Positions 57,626 through 64,000 of a stretch of 64,000 bases of DNA are shown here, piece by piece (the first letter of the stretch is position 1; each line of letters begins with the position of its first letter). The notes beneath the pieces are model-generated. The model was not told the DNA's origin. It saw nothing but the letters and a program-made list of their open reading frames with translations, and searched no databases. This stretch comes from an uncultured Eubacteriales bacterium (GTDB lineage: Bacteria; Bacillota; Clostridia; Oscillospirales; Acutalibacteraceae): positions 1 through 64,000 of the forward strand of contig CAKSDI010000005.1 of NCBI GenBank assembly GCA_934445035.1. Direction: 5' to 3'. Position numbers and translations under genes: made by a program.

Positions 57626-58291
57626 ATGCATAAGCTTAAAGCGTCAAGTCTTTTTTCGCTGGATAAAACTATAGCCGCCGAGCTTTTCAGCGGCGACATT
57701 TATCCTTTTGAAGCTTTGCCTAATATAAGCGATTTTATTAAAAAGCTGTCTTTAAAGCTTGATAAAAATATTTTTGAAGAAATTGCTCCCGGAGTTTTTG
57801 CGGCGAAAAGCGCAGAGATTGCAAGATCCGCGAGCATAACGGGGCCTTGCATTATCGATGAAAACGCGCAGATAAGGCACTGCGCTTTTATCAGGGGAAA
57901 TGCGATAATAGGAAAAGGCGCTGTTGTAGGAAATTCCACGGAGCTTAAAAACGTTGTTTTGTTTGACGGCGTTCAGGTCCCTCATTACAACTATGTGGGA
58001 GATTCAATTTTAGGTTACCGCTCGCATATGGGAGCAGGGTCTATCACTTCGAATGTTAAGTCGGACAAAACGCTTGTAACGGTGAATTATAACGGCGAAA
58101 AAATAAAAACCGGTCTTAAAAAATTCGGCGCGATACTCGGAGATTTTGTGGAAGTAGGCTGCGGAAGCGTTTTAAATCCGGGTACGGTAATAGGCAAAAA
58201 CACAAATATTTATCCTCTTTCATCTGTAAGGGGATTTGTTCCGGAAAACAGCATTTTTAAAAAGCCCGGAGATATCACGGAGAAGCTCTGA
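57626..58291 (+). CDS. Hexapeptide-repeat (left-handed beta-helix) protein, GlmU-like C-part
   Basis: A 221-aa protein made mainly of hexapeptide turns (about 75-215: ASITGPCIIDENAQIRHCAF, GNAIIGKGAVVGNS, HMGAGSITSNVKSD, GCGSVLNPGTVIGKNTNIYP). It resembles the acyltransferase half of UDP-GlcNAc pyrophosphorylase/acetyltransferase but lacks the nucleotidyltransferase half; the first 60 residues are unrelated. Substrate unknown. It starts a six-gene plus-strand run ending with formate-THF ligase. Confidence 0.83.
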   Translation: MHKLKASSLFSLDKTIAAELFSGDIYPFEALPNISDFIKKLSLKLDKNIFEEIAPGVFAAKSAEIARSASITGPCIIDENAQIRHCAFIRGNAIIGKGAVVGNSTELKNVVLFDGVQVPHYNYVGDSILGYRSHMGAGSITSNVKSDKTLVTVNYNGEKIKTGLKKFGAILGDFVEVGCGSVLNPGTVIGKNTNIYPLSSVRGFVPENSIFKKPGDITEKL

Positions 58292-58812
58292 TGGCAGAAA
58301 AATGGGATGTATATGACAGTTTCGGAAATTTGACGGGGAAAACGGTTTACAGAGGAAAATCAGCGCTTGCGCCTAAGGAATATCATCTTGTGGTGCATAT
58401 ATGGATAATTTCCAAAAAAGGTAATTTTCTTATCCAGCGCAGATCTGACAACAAAAAGCTTATGCCCGGCGAATGGGCGGCAACGGGCGGCGCGGCGATT
58501 GCCGGTGAAAATTCATTTAATGCCGCTAAAAGAGAGCTTTTTGAAGAGCTCGGCATTGCAACCGATGAGGATACTCTCATAAAGCTTGCGAGATTTAAAA
58601 AGAGAAATTCCTTTATCGATGTTTATGCCACTCTTTGCGATACCCCGGCAGAAAAGCTTAAGCTTCAAAAAAGCGAAGTGGCGGCGGCTAAATGGGTAAG
58701 CGAAGGCACACTTAAGAAAATGATCTCGGAAAACGGATTTCATAATTACGGCAAGGAATATTTCGATTGCCTTTTTTCAAAAATAAATGAATTCAGGAGG
58801 GTAACTGTTTGA
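58291..58812 (+). CDS. Nudix hydrolase (IPP-isomerase-like subgroup)
   Basis: A 173-aa protein with the Nudix box GGAAIAGENSFNAAKREL followed by FEELGI (G-x5-E-x7-REUxEExGU). The start EKWDVYDSFGNLTGKTVYRG is typical of the YfcD/IDI-like Nudix group. It hydrolyses a nucleoside-diphosphate-linked compound, unspecified. It overlaps the hexapeptide gene by one base. Confidence 0.9.
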   Translation: MAEKWDVYDSFGNLTGKTVYRGKSALAPKEYHLVVHIWIISKKGNFLIQRRSDNKKLMPGEWAATGGAAIAGENSFNAAKRELFEELGIATDEDTLIKLARFKKRNSFIDVYATLCDTPAEKLKLQKSEVAAAKWVSEGTLKKMISENGFHNYGKEYFDCLFSKINEFRRVTV

Positions 58813-59729
58813 ACTCCGATAGAAAAACCTGTGTGGTTTGTCATTCTTATTTGTTTGACGACGACGATGTAGTATATTGCCCCGTATGCGGAGCGCCGCA
58901 TCACAGGGACTGCTACAATTCGATAGGAGAGTGCGGACTTGCAAAATATCACGGCACTCAAAATCAATATGATAAATTAAAAGAAGAATATGAGGCGCAC
59001 GCGAAAAAAGAAAGCGCCGAAAACACTGAAAACGAAGAAAAAGAAGACCTTATAAAATGCAATATCTGCGGTAATTCATATAATGCATCAGAGCCTGTAT
59101 GCCCTAACTGCAAATCGCCTAATTACAGGATAATAAGCGGATATTATCCATTAGACCCCTTAGGCGGAGTTCCGCACGAGCTTGATCTCGGAGAGGGCGT
59201 TACGGCGAAAGAGGCGGGAAGATTTGTTCTTGCGAACTCGCAGAGATATATTCCTAAATTCGCGAACTTTAAAACAGGGAAAAAGCTTTCGTGGAACTGG
59301 CTCGCGTTTTTATTCCCGAGCGGATTTCTTTTCTCAAGAAAAATGTATATAAAAGGTACATTTGCGGGAATAGCGCTCGTTATATTCAATCTTTTTGAAA
59401 ATCTTTTCAGTATTGCTCTTTATAACGGCGGCGGATTAGCGAACATCACATATGCGGAAATACTTTCAACCGTTTCGGCAATAGATAAAAAGATCCTTAT
59501 TGTTTCTTTTATCGCCGCAACTCTTGATCTTATTTTGAGAATTCTTTTAGGCATATTCGGCGATCTTATTTACAGAAATTATGCCGTTTCATCGATAGCT
59601 AAAATAAAGAAAAATTCCGATGATATTGAAGCCGATATGAATAAAAAAGGCGGAATCAATATAGGAATGATGATAGTGGGCGTTATAGGCGTAAGTCTAT
59701 TATCCAATATTCTTGCAACACTGTTTTAG
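58809..59729 (+). CDS. Prokaryotic-RING/zinc-ribbon membrane protein, DUF2628-like
   Basis: A 306-aa protein. Residues 8-45 form a prokaryotic RING finger type 1 (CVVCHSYLF...YCPVCGAPHHRDCYNSIGEC); a second zinc ribbon follows (CNICGNSYN...CPNC), then a DUF2628-like region with the repeated feature WNWLAFLFPSGFLFSRKMY and three or four membrane helices. Start is TTG, four bases inside the Nudix gene, behind AGGAGGG. The next gene is a shorter paralogue. Possibly a membrane protein regulating a partner; not a known ubiquitin locus. Confidence 0.82.
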   Translation: MNSDRKTCVVCHSYLFDDDDVVYCPVCGAPHHRDCYNSIGECGLAKYHGTQNQYDKLKEEYEAHAKKESAENTENEEKEDLIKCNICGNSYNASEPVCPNCKSPNYRIISGYYPLDPLGGVPHELDLGEGVTAKEAGRFVLANSQRYIPKFANFKTGKKLSWNWLAFLFPSGFLFSRKMYIKGTFAGIALVIFNLFENLFSIALYNGGGLANITYAEILSTVSAIDKKILIVSFIAATLDLILRILLGIFGDLIYRNYAVSSIAKIKKNSDDIEADMNKKGGINIGMMIVGVIGVSLLSNILATLF

Positions 59730-59740
59730 GAGGAAAATAA

Positions 59741-60427
59741 ATGAGTAAAATTTGTCCCGTTTGCAGAACCCCTAATGAAGAAGAGTATAATTTTTGCAAA
59801 AACTGCGGAAGTCTTTTAAACCCGGATAGCAAATATGCGCCGCCTGAAGATACTGCTCAAAATAAGGTTATATATTCTACAGAGGCTGTTCCGGATATGG
59901 TGATCGACGGTGTTCCGCTCGAAGATATTTCGGATTTTATAGGCTCAAGATCGCAGGTATATGTTAATAAATTTATTAAAAGCGAAACAAAAAAATCTAA
60001 AATAGGCTGGAACTGGACAGTTGCCGCTCTTTCGTTTCTTTTCGGTCCTTTAGGCGCGGCAATATCTTTCTTTTACAGAAAAATGAATAAGTTCGGTGCG
60101 ATCCTCGTTTGCATAGCTGCTGCGTTTAATATCCTTTTTGTTTACGGATCGATCGCTAATAATGCGGTATTCACAGGAATTTCCGTAGCGCTTAATATCA
60201 TAACCGCTTTAGTTTTTGGAATGCTTTACGACGGCATTTACAAATCCTTTGCGGTAAGCAGAATAAAGGTCTACCACAGCGAGACCGATCCGAGATATTA
60301 TAAATACGGGCTCGCTTTCCTCGGAGGAACAGCTATCGGCACCGTTATGGTCGTAATTCTCGGAATGATTATTTTTAACTTTTTGGTCGTTTACCTTTTC
60401 CCGTTTTTTTATAATATAAGAAGATGA
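59741..60427 (+). CDS. Zinc-ribbon membrane protein, paralogue of the preceding gene
   Basis: A 228-aa protein: N-terminal zinc ribbon CPVCRTPNEEEYNFCKNCG, then a region matching its neighbour (IGWNWTVAALSFLFGPLGAA) and three membrane helices; the C-terminal helix ends [11 protein letters not shown]. It is a DUF2628-like protein without the RING finger. RBS AGGAGGA. The HAD gene overlaps its end by 4 bp. Role unknown. Confidence 0.82.
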   Translation: MSKICPVCRTPNEEEYNFCKNCGSLLNPDSKYAPPEDTAQNKVIYSTEAVPDMVIDGVPLEDISDFIGSRSQVYVNKFIKSETKKSKIGWNWTVAALSFLFGPLGAAISFFYRKMNKFGAILVCIAAAFNILFVYGSIANNAVFTGISVALNIITALVFGMLYDGIYKSFAVSRIKVYHSETDPRYYKYGLAFLGGTAIGTVMVVILGMIIFNFLVVYLFPFFYNIRR

Positions 60428-61122
60428 AATACAGCGTAATTTTTTTAGATCTCGATAACACTGTGCTTGATTTTAAAGCCTCAGAGAGAAAGGCTATATC
60501 GGCTCTTCTTAAAGAAAATTCGATTCTTCCGACCGACGAATTGATCGAAACCTATTCTAAGATCAATGACGATTATTGGAAACGCTTTGAAGCGGGAATT
60601 ATCAAAAAAGAAGAGATATTCGCAGGAAGATTTAAAACCTTTGTTGAGAAAACAAGGATAAATGCCGATCCTTACAAAATGTCCGAGCGGTATTTTAATC
60701 TGCTCTCTTTCGGAAACGATGTTATAGACGGAGCGGAAGAAATGCTTGAGGATATCAAAAATTTAGGTGTTAAGGTCTGTGTAACAACAAACGGTGTTGC
60801 AAAAACACAATATAAGAGAATTAAAAGCAGCGGTCTTGAAAAGTTTTTCGATTATATTTTCGTTTCTGAAGACGCGGGCTCGCAAAAACCCGAAAAAGCT
60901 TATTTTGATTATGTGCTTAAAAATATTCCCGAAGTGCCGAAAGATAAGATTTTAGTTGTGGGCGACAGTGAGTCTTCCGATATCGCAGGGGGTATAAATT
61001 CTGGACTTGATACCTGTTGGTACAATCCGCATAATTTAAAGCCCGCTTTAGAGCCTACATATATTATTGAGTCTTTAGACAAGCTGCCCGATATTATCAG
61101 AGGTGAATGTTTTGGGGTATAA
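60424..61122 (+). CDS. YjjG-like HAD 5'-nucleotidase
   Basis: A 232-aa HAD-superfamily phosphatase of the YjjG/noncanonical-nucleotidase subgroup: [18 protein letters not shown] (motif I and the cap start), [16 protein letters not shown] (motif II), [14 protein letters not shown] (motif III lysine) and [16 protein letters not shown] (motif IV). It likely dephosphorylates nucleoside monophosphates or analogues. It overlaps the zinc-ribbon gene by 4 bp. Confidence 0.88.
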   Translation: MKYSVIFLDLDNTVLDFKASERKAISALLKENSILPTDELIETYSKINDDYWKRFEAGIIKKEEIFAGRFKTFVEKTRINADPYKMSERYFNLLSFGNDVIDGAEEMLEDIKNLGVKVCVTTNGVAKTQYKRIKSSGLEKFFDYIFVSEDAGSQKPEKAYFDYVLKNIPEVPKDKILVVGDSESSDIAGGINSGLDTCWYNPHNLKPALEPTYIIESLDKLPDIIRGECFGV

Positions 61123-62788
61123 AACGGATATTGAAATCGCTCAAAGCTGTGAAATGCAGCCGATTAATAAAATTGCTTTAAAAGCAGGAATTGACGAAGA
61201 CTATTTAGAGTGTTACGGAAAATATAAGGCAAAGATCAGCCCTGATTTTTTAAAAAACAGCAAAAATAAAGATGGCAAGCTGATACTTGTTACCGCTATC
61301 ACTCCCACTCCTGCAGGCGAGGGCAAGACTACGACCTCTGTAGGACTTGCTGACGGAATAAATAAAATCGGAAGATCGGCAGTTGCCGCACTTAGAGAAC
61401 CGTCGCTCGGTCCTGTTTTCGGAATTAAGGGAGGAGCCGCAGGCGGCGGATATGCGCAGGCGGTGCCGATGGAGGATATAAATCTTCATTTCACGGGAGA
61501 TTTTCATGCGATAGGAGCGGCTAACAATCTGCTTGCAGCTATGCTTGACAATCATATTCACCAGGGAAACGAGCTTAATATCGATACGAGAAGAATAGTC
61601 TTTAAAAGGTGCGTCGATATGAACGACCGCCAATTAAGAAATATTGTTGACGGGCTCGGAGGCAAGAACAACGGCGTGCCGAGGGAAGACGGATTTGATA
61701 TCACGGTCGCAAGCGAGATAATGGCGGTGCTGTGCCTAAGCGCTGATATTTCTGATCTTAAAGATAAGCTATCGAATATTATTGTTGCTTATAACACTTC
61801 AGGCGAGCCTGTAAGGTGCAGGGATCTTAAAGCGCAGGGCGCAATGGCGGCGCTTTTAAAAGACGCTGTTAAGCCTAATCTTGTGCAGACTTTAGAGGGA
61901 ACGCCTGTGATAATTCACGGAGGACCCTTTGCTAATATAGCTCACGGCTGCAACTCTGTTATAGCTACGAAAACGGCTCTTAAGTGCGCGGATTTTGTGG
62001 TTACGGAGGCAGGCTTCGGAGCAGATCTCGGAGCAGAGAAATTTTTTGATATAAAGTGCAGAAAATCGGGATTAAGACCCGACGCCTGCGTTTTGGTTGC
62101 AACAATAAGGGCGCTTAAAATGCACGGCGGAGTGGATAAAAAGCACCTAAATGAAGAAAACGAGGAAGCGCTTTTAAAGGGTATTCCTAATTTGATCAGG
62201 CATTTATCGAACATAAAAAATGTTTATGGTTTGCCCGCAGTCGTTGCTCTGAACATTTTCCCGACCGATACAAAAAGGGAAATCGAAGTTATAACCGAAA
62301 AATGCAAAGAGATAGGCGTAAATGTCGTTTTATCCGAGGCTTGGGAAAAAGGCGGAGAAGGAGCGAAAGCGCTCGCGCACGAAGCAGTGAGGTTATGCGA
62401 AGAAGAAAAGCTCGATTTTAAATTTGCTTATGAAGATAATATAAGTATGAAAGAAAAGATCGAGGCTGTTGTCAAAAAGGTTTACGGCGGCGACGGAATA
62501 GTTTTAACTTCGCAAACGCAAAAGCAGTTAAACGAGATAGAAAACTCGCCCTATTCATTACTTCCTGTTTGTATAGCGAAAACGCAGTACAGCTTTTCCG
62601 ACGATCCTCTTAAATTAGGCGCGCCCGAGCATTTTACAGTGACTGTGAGAAACATTAAAATTTCCGCAGGCGCGGGATTTGCGGTGGTGCTGACCGGAAA
62701 TATTCTTACTATGCCGGGACTTCCTAAAAAACCGGCGGCTGAAAATATCGACATAGATGAAAACGGAAAAATAACAGGTTTATTTTAA
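61112..62788 (+). CDS. fhs: Formate-tetrahydrofolate ligase
   Basis: About 558 aa. It makes 10-formyl-THF from formate, THF and ATP: one-carbon supply and the methyl branch of acetogenic metabolism. P-loop [35 protein letters not shown] and [12 protein letters not shown] are all family marks. Start: TTG at 61112, five bases after AGAGGTGA; a GTG at 61103 lacks an RBS. It overlaps the HAD gene by 11 bp. Closed by a strong terminator. Confidence 0.96.
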   Translation: MGYKTDIEIAQSCEMQPINKIALKAGIDEDYLECYGKYKAKISPDFLKNSKNKDGKLILVTAITPTPAGEGKTTTSVGLADGINKIGRSAVAALREPSLGPVFGIKGGAAGGGYAQAVPMEDINLHFTGDFHAIGAANNLLAAMLDNHIHQGNELNIDTRRIVFKRCVDMNDRQLRNIVDGLGGKNNGVPREDGFDITVASEIMAVLCLSADISDLKDKLSNIIVAYNTSGEPVRCRDLKAQGAMAALLKDAVKPNLVQTLEGTPVIIHGGPFANIAHGCNSVIATKTALKCADFVVTEAGFGADLGAEKFFDIKCRKSGLRPDACVLVATIRALKMHGGVDKKHLNEENEEALLKGIPNLIRHLSNIKNVYGLPAVVALNIFPTDTKREIEVITEKCKEIGVNVVLSEAWEKGGEGAKALAHEAVRLCEEEKLDFKFAYEDNISMKEKIEAVVKKVYGGDGIVLTSQTQKQLNEIENSPYSLLPVCIAKTQYSFSDDPLKLGAPEHFTVTVRNIKISAGAGFAVVLTGNILTMPGLPKKPAAENIDIDENGKITGLF

Positions 62789-62794
62789 TATCTG

Positions 62795-62829
62795 CCCGGC
62801 GGCAAAGTTTTTAAGACTTTGCCGCCGGG
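62795..62829 (+). terminator. Terminator of fhs
   Basis: A perfect 14-bp stem CCCGGCGGCAAAGT / ACTTTGCCGCCGGG with a T-rich loop, followed by TTCTATTATATTTT. Confidence 0.9.
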
Positions 62830-62894
62830 TTCTATTATATTTTAAAGGCTTAATTCATATAATTATTTTATATTTCACAAAAAGCGGTGAGAAA

Positions 62895-63155
62895 ATGATT
62901 TGCAGAATTGACGAGCTTAAAAACAAGCAGGTCGTTTGTATAAACGACGGTTTTGTTTTAGGGTATATCGGCGATATTGAGCTTGATACCGAGTCGGGAG
63001 CTCTAACGGCAATTGTTATCTTCGGAAGACCTCGGCTTTTAGGACTTATAGGAAAACAGGATGATATTATTATTCCGTGGAAAGATATTAAGGTGATAGG
63101 GAAAGAAACGGTTTTGGTGACCGCCGATTCCTCAAAATACGCGGGTCTTATTTGA
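62895..63155 (+). CDS. YlmC/YmxH-family PRC-barrel protein
   Basis: An 86-aa PRC-barrel protein: MICRIDELKNKQVVCINDG, LGYIGDIELDTESGALTAIV and IIIPWKDIKVIG. The family is found in spore formers and its genes are often sigma-E/G linked; a structural or membrane-proximal role is suspected. Single-gene unit. Confidence 0.88.
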   Translation: MICRIDELKNKQVVCINDGFVLGYIGDIELDTESGALTAIVIFGRPRLLGLIGKQDDIIIPWKDIKVIGKETVLVTADSSKYAGLI

Positions 63156-63257
63156 AAATTGTTTCGCGGAGTTCAAAACACACCCGATTTTTGTGCAATT
63201 ATAACAAATATCGTCAAAAAATTTGTAACTCGCTCTCGGAAATTTAACAAAAATATA

Positions 63258-63286
63258 TTGAAAATCTTAAAAAATGCTGATATAAT
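63258..63286 (+). promoter_or_regulatory. Promoter of glgB
   Basis: TTGAAA (63258-63263), 17-bp spacer, TATAAT (63281-63286) with extended TGA, 42 bp ahead of the start. Confidence 0.75.
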
Positions 63287-63328
63287 AAAATAAAGATTTA
63301 AAAGATTTTCAGTGAAGGGGAATTTGAA

Positions 63329-64000
63329 ATGGAAAAATATTTTCCGGATTTTGAAAACACGGTAAAATCCGACGCTTACAAGCACCTAGGATCATTTTTC
63401 GCTAAGTCGTACACGATTTTCCGCGTGTGGGCTCCGAATGCAAAAAGAGTGAGCGTGGCAGGAGATTTCAATAATTGGAATACCGATGTTTCCCCGATGA
63501 AAAATATCGGCGGAGGAGTTTTCGAGGCGAAGATAAAGGGCGTTAAAGAATATGACTGCTATAAATATGCGGTAACAGGACCTAATGGTAAAACTATTCT
63601 TAAAAGCGATCCTTATGCGCGCCATTTTCAGACAGCTCCGGAAAACGCTTCAAAAATTTATGCCGAGCATAATTTTGAATGGACCGACGCTGAATACAAA
63701 GCCGAAAAGCACAAAAAGGTGGTTTATTCCTCGCCTGTCAATATTTACGAGGTGCATTTGGGCTCCTGGATGAAAAACAGCGACGGAAGCTTTCTCGACT
63801 ATGAAACGGCGGCTAAAAAGCTTTCAAAATATGTTAAAAAAATGGGATATACTCACATTGAGCTTATGCCTATAACCGAATTTCCTTTTGAGGGCTCGTG
63901 GGGATATCAGGTGAGCGGATATTTTGCTCCTACTTCAAGATACGGAACTCCCGACGCTTTCAAAAAATTCGTGGATATAATGCACAGCCAGAATATCGGC
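63329..64000 (+). CDS. glgB: 1,4-alpha-glucan branching enzyme (5' part, runs off the window)
   Basis: The frame opens with ATG at 63329 behind GAAGGGG and stays open for 224 codons to the window edge. The N-terminal CBM48 domain has FRVWAPNAKRVSVAGDFNNW; then INIYEVHLGSW and YTHIELMPITEFPFEGSWG start the GH13 catalytic barrel, which is the GlgB signature. It forms alpha-1,6 branches in glycogen. The catalytic residues lie beyond the window. Confidence 0.92.
   Translation, partial: MEKYFPDFENTVKSDAYKHLGSFFAKSYTIFRVWAPNAKRVSVAGDFNNWNTDVSPMKNIGGGVFEAKIKGVKEYDCYKYAVTGPNGKTILKSDPYARHFQTAPENASKIYAEHNFEWTDAEYKAEKHKKVVYSSPVNIYEVHLGSWMKNSDGSFLDYETAAKKLSKYVKKMGYTHIELMPITEFPFEGSWGYQVSGYFAPTSRYGTPDAFKKFVDIMHSQNIG

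Noticed and set aside
58809..59729. Bacterial ubiquitin-like modification locus
   Set aside because: A RING-type finger is present, but there is no E1, E2 or ubiquitin-like gene next to it.

Overview
The window reads as chromosome of an anaerobic, endospore-forming member of the Clostridia, most likely the Ruminococcaceae/Oscillospiraceae side. Evidence: low-to-moderate GC; strong Shine-Dalgarno sites and frequent TTG starts; sporulation and germination genes (SpoIIP, GPR protease, YlmC/YmxH-like PRC-barrel protein); the Firmicutes order SRP RNA-dnaX-ybaB-recR; ThyX instead of ThyA; formate-THF ligase; and a probable Re-type citrate synthase beside aconitase and isocitrate dehydrogenase. No phage, transposase or CRISPR array was found.

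Layout. 0-1.1 kb: a tandemly duplicated ~135-bp unit carrying the 3' end and terminator of tRNA-Ser(CGA), the intact tRNA, then a divergent XRE regulator and small membrane protein. 1.1-8.3 kb (minus strand): an AlgJ/AlgI-like O-acetylation pair and a housekeeping operon (DUF951, prfA, Sua5/TsaC, coaE, M18 aminopeptidase). 8.4-13.3 kb: YhaO/YhaN-type nuclease and ATPase, then a MATE exporter. 13.5-23 kb: an MglBAC-type hexose ABC transporter with a small InlB-repeat membrane protein, followed by a YesN/YesM two-component system with a second sugar-binding lipoprotein and an aldo/keto reductase. This looks like a sense-and-import module for hexoses. 23-28 kb: a palindromic repeat element, an XRE regulator, an acetyltransferase, a membrane-anchored PIG-L deacetylase and a GH2 beta-mannosidase-like enzyme.

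28-33.6 kb: pyridoxamine kinase, endonuclease III and an orphan PTS IIC (minus strand); a histidine phosphatase with RuvX; and a strongly promoted two-gene unit encoding a NifU-like protein and a GGGtGRT protein of unknown role. 33.6-37 kb (minus): SpoIIP with a 71-aa membrane protein, GPR, and PRPP synthetase. 37-45.9 kb: thyX-tmk-DJ-1-mltG-U32, an ABC exporter with an unusual N-terminal sensor/zinc-ribbon region paired with DUF1854, and a class B penicillin-binding protein whose start region lies in a terminator-like hairpin. 45.9-51.1 kb: citrate synthase-GntR-aconitase-IDH, the oxidative route from acetyl-CoA and oxaloacetate to 2-oxoglutarate. 51.4-64 kb: a processive GT2, rpsU, YqeG, endonuclease IV, DUF896, recR-ybaB-dnaX-SRP RNA, a hexapeptide protein, Nudix, two zinc-finger membrane proteins, HAD, formate-THF ligase, the YlmC-like protein and the start of glgB.

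The most interesting items are the NifU-like/GGGtGRT pair, the zinc-ribbon ABC exporter with DUF1854, the hairpin over the PBP start, and the prokaryotic-RING membrane protein pair. All functional names are by motif recognition from reading the sequence; no searches were run.
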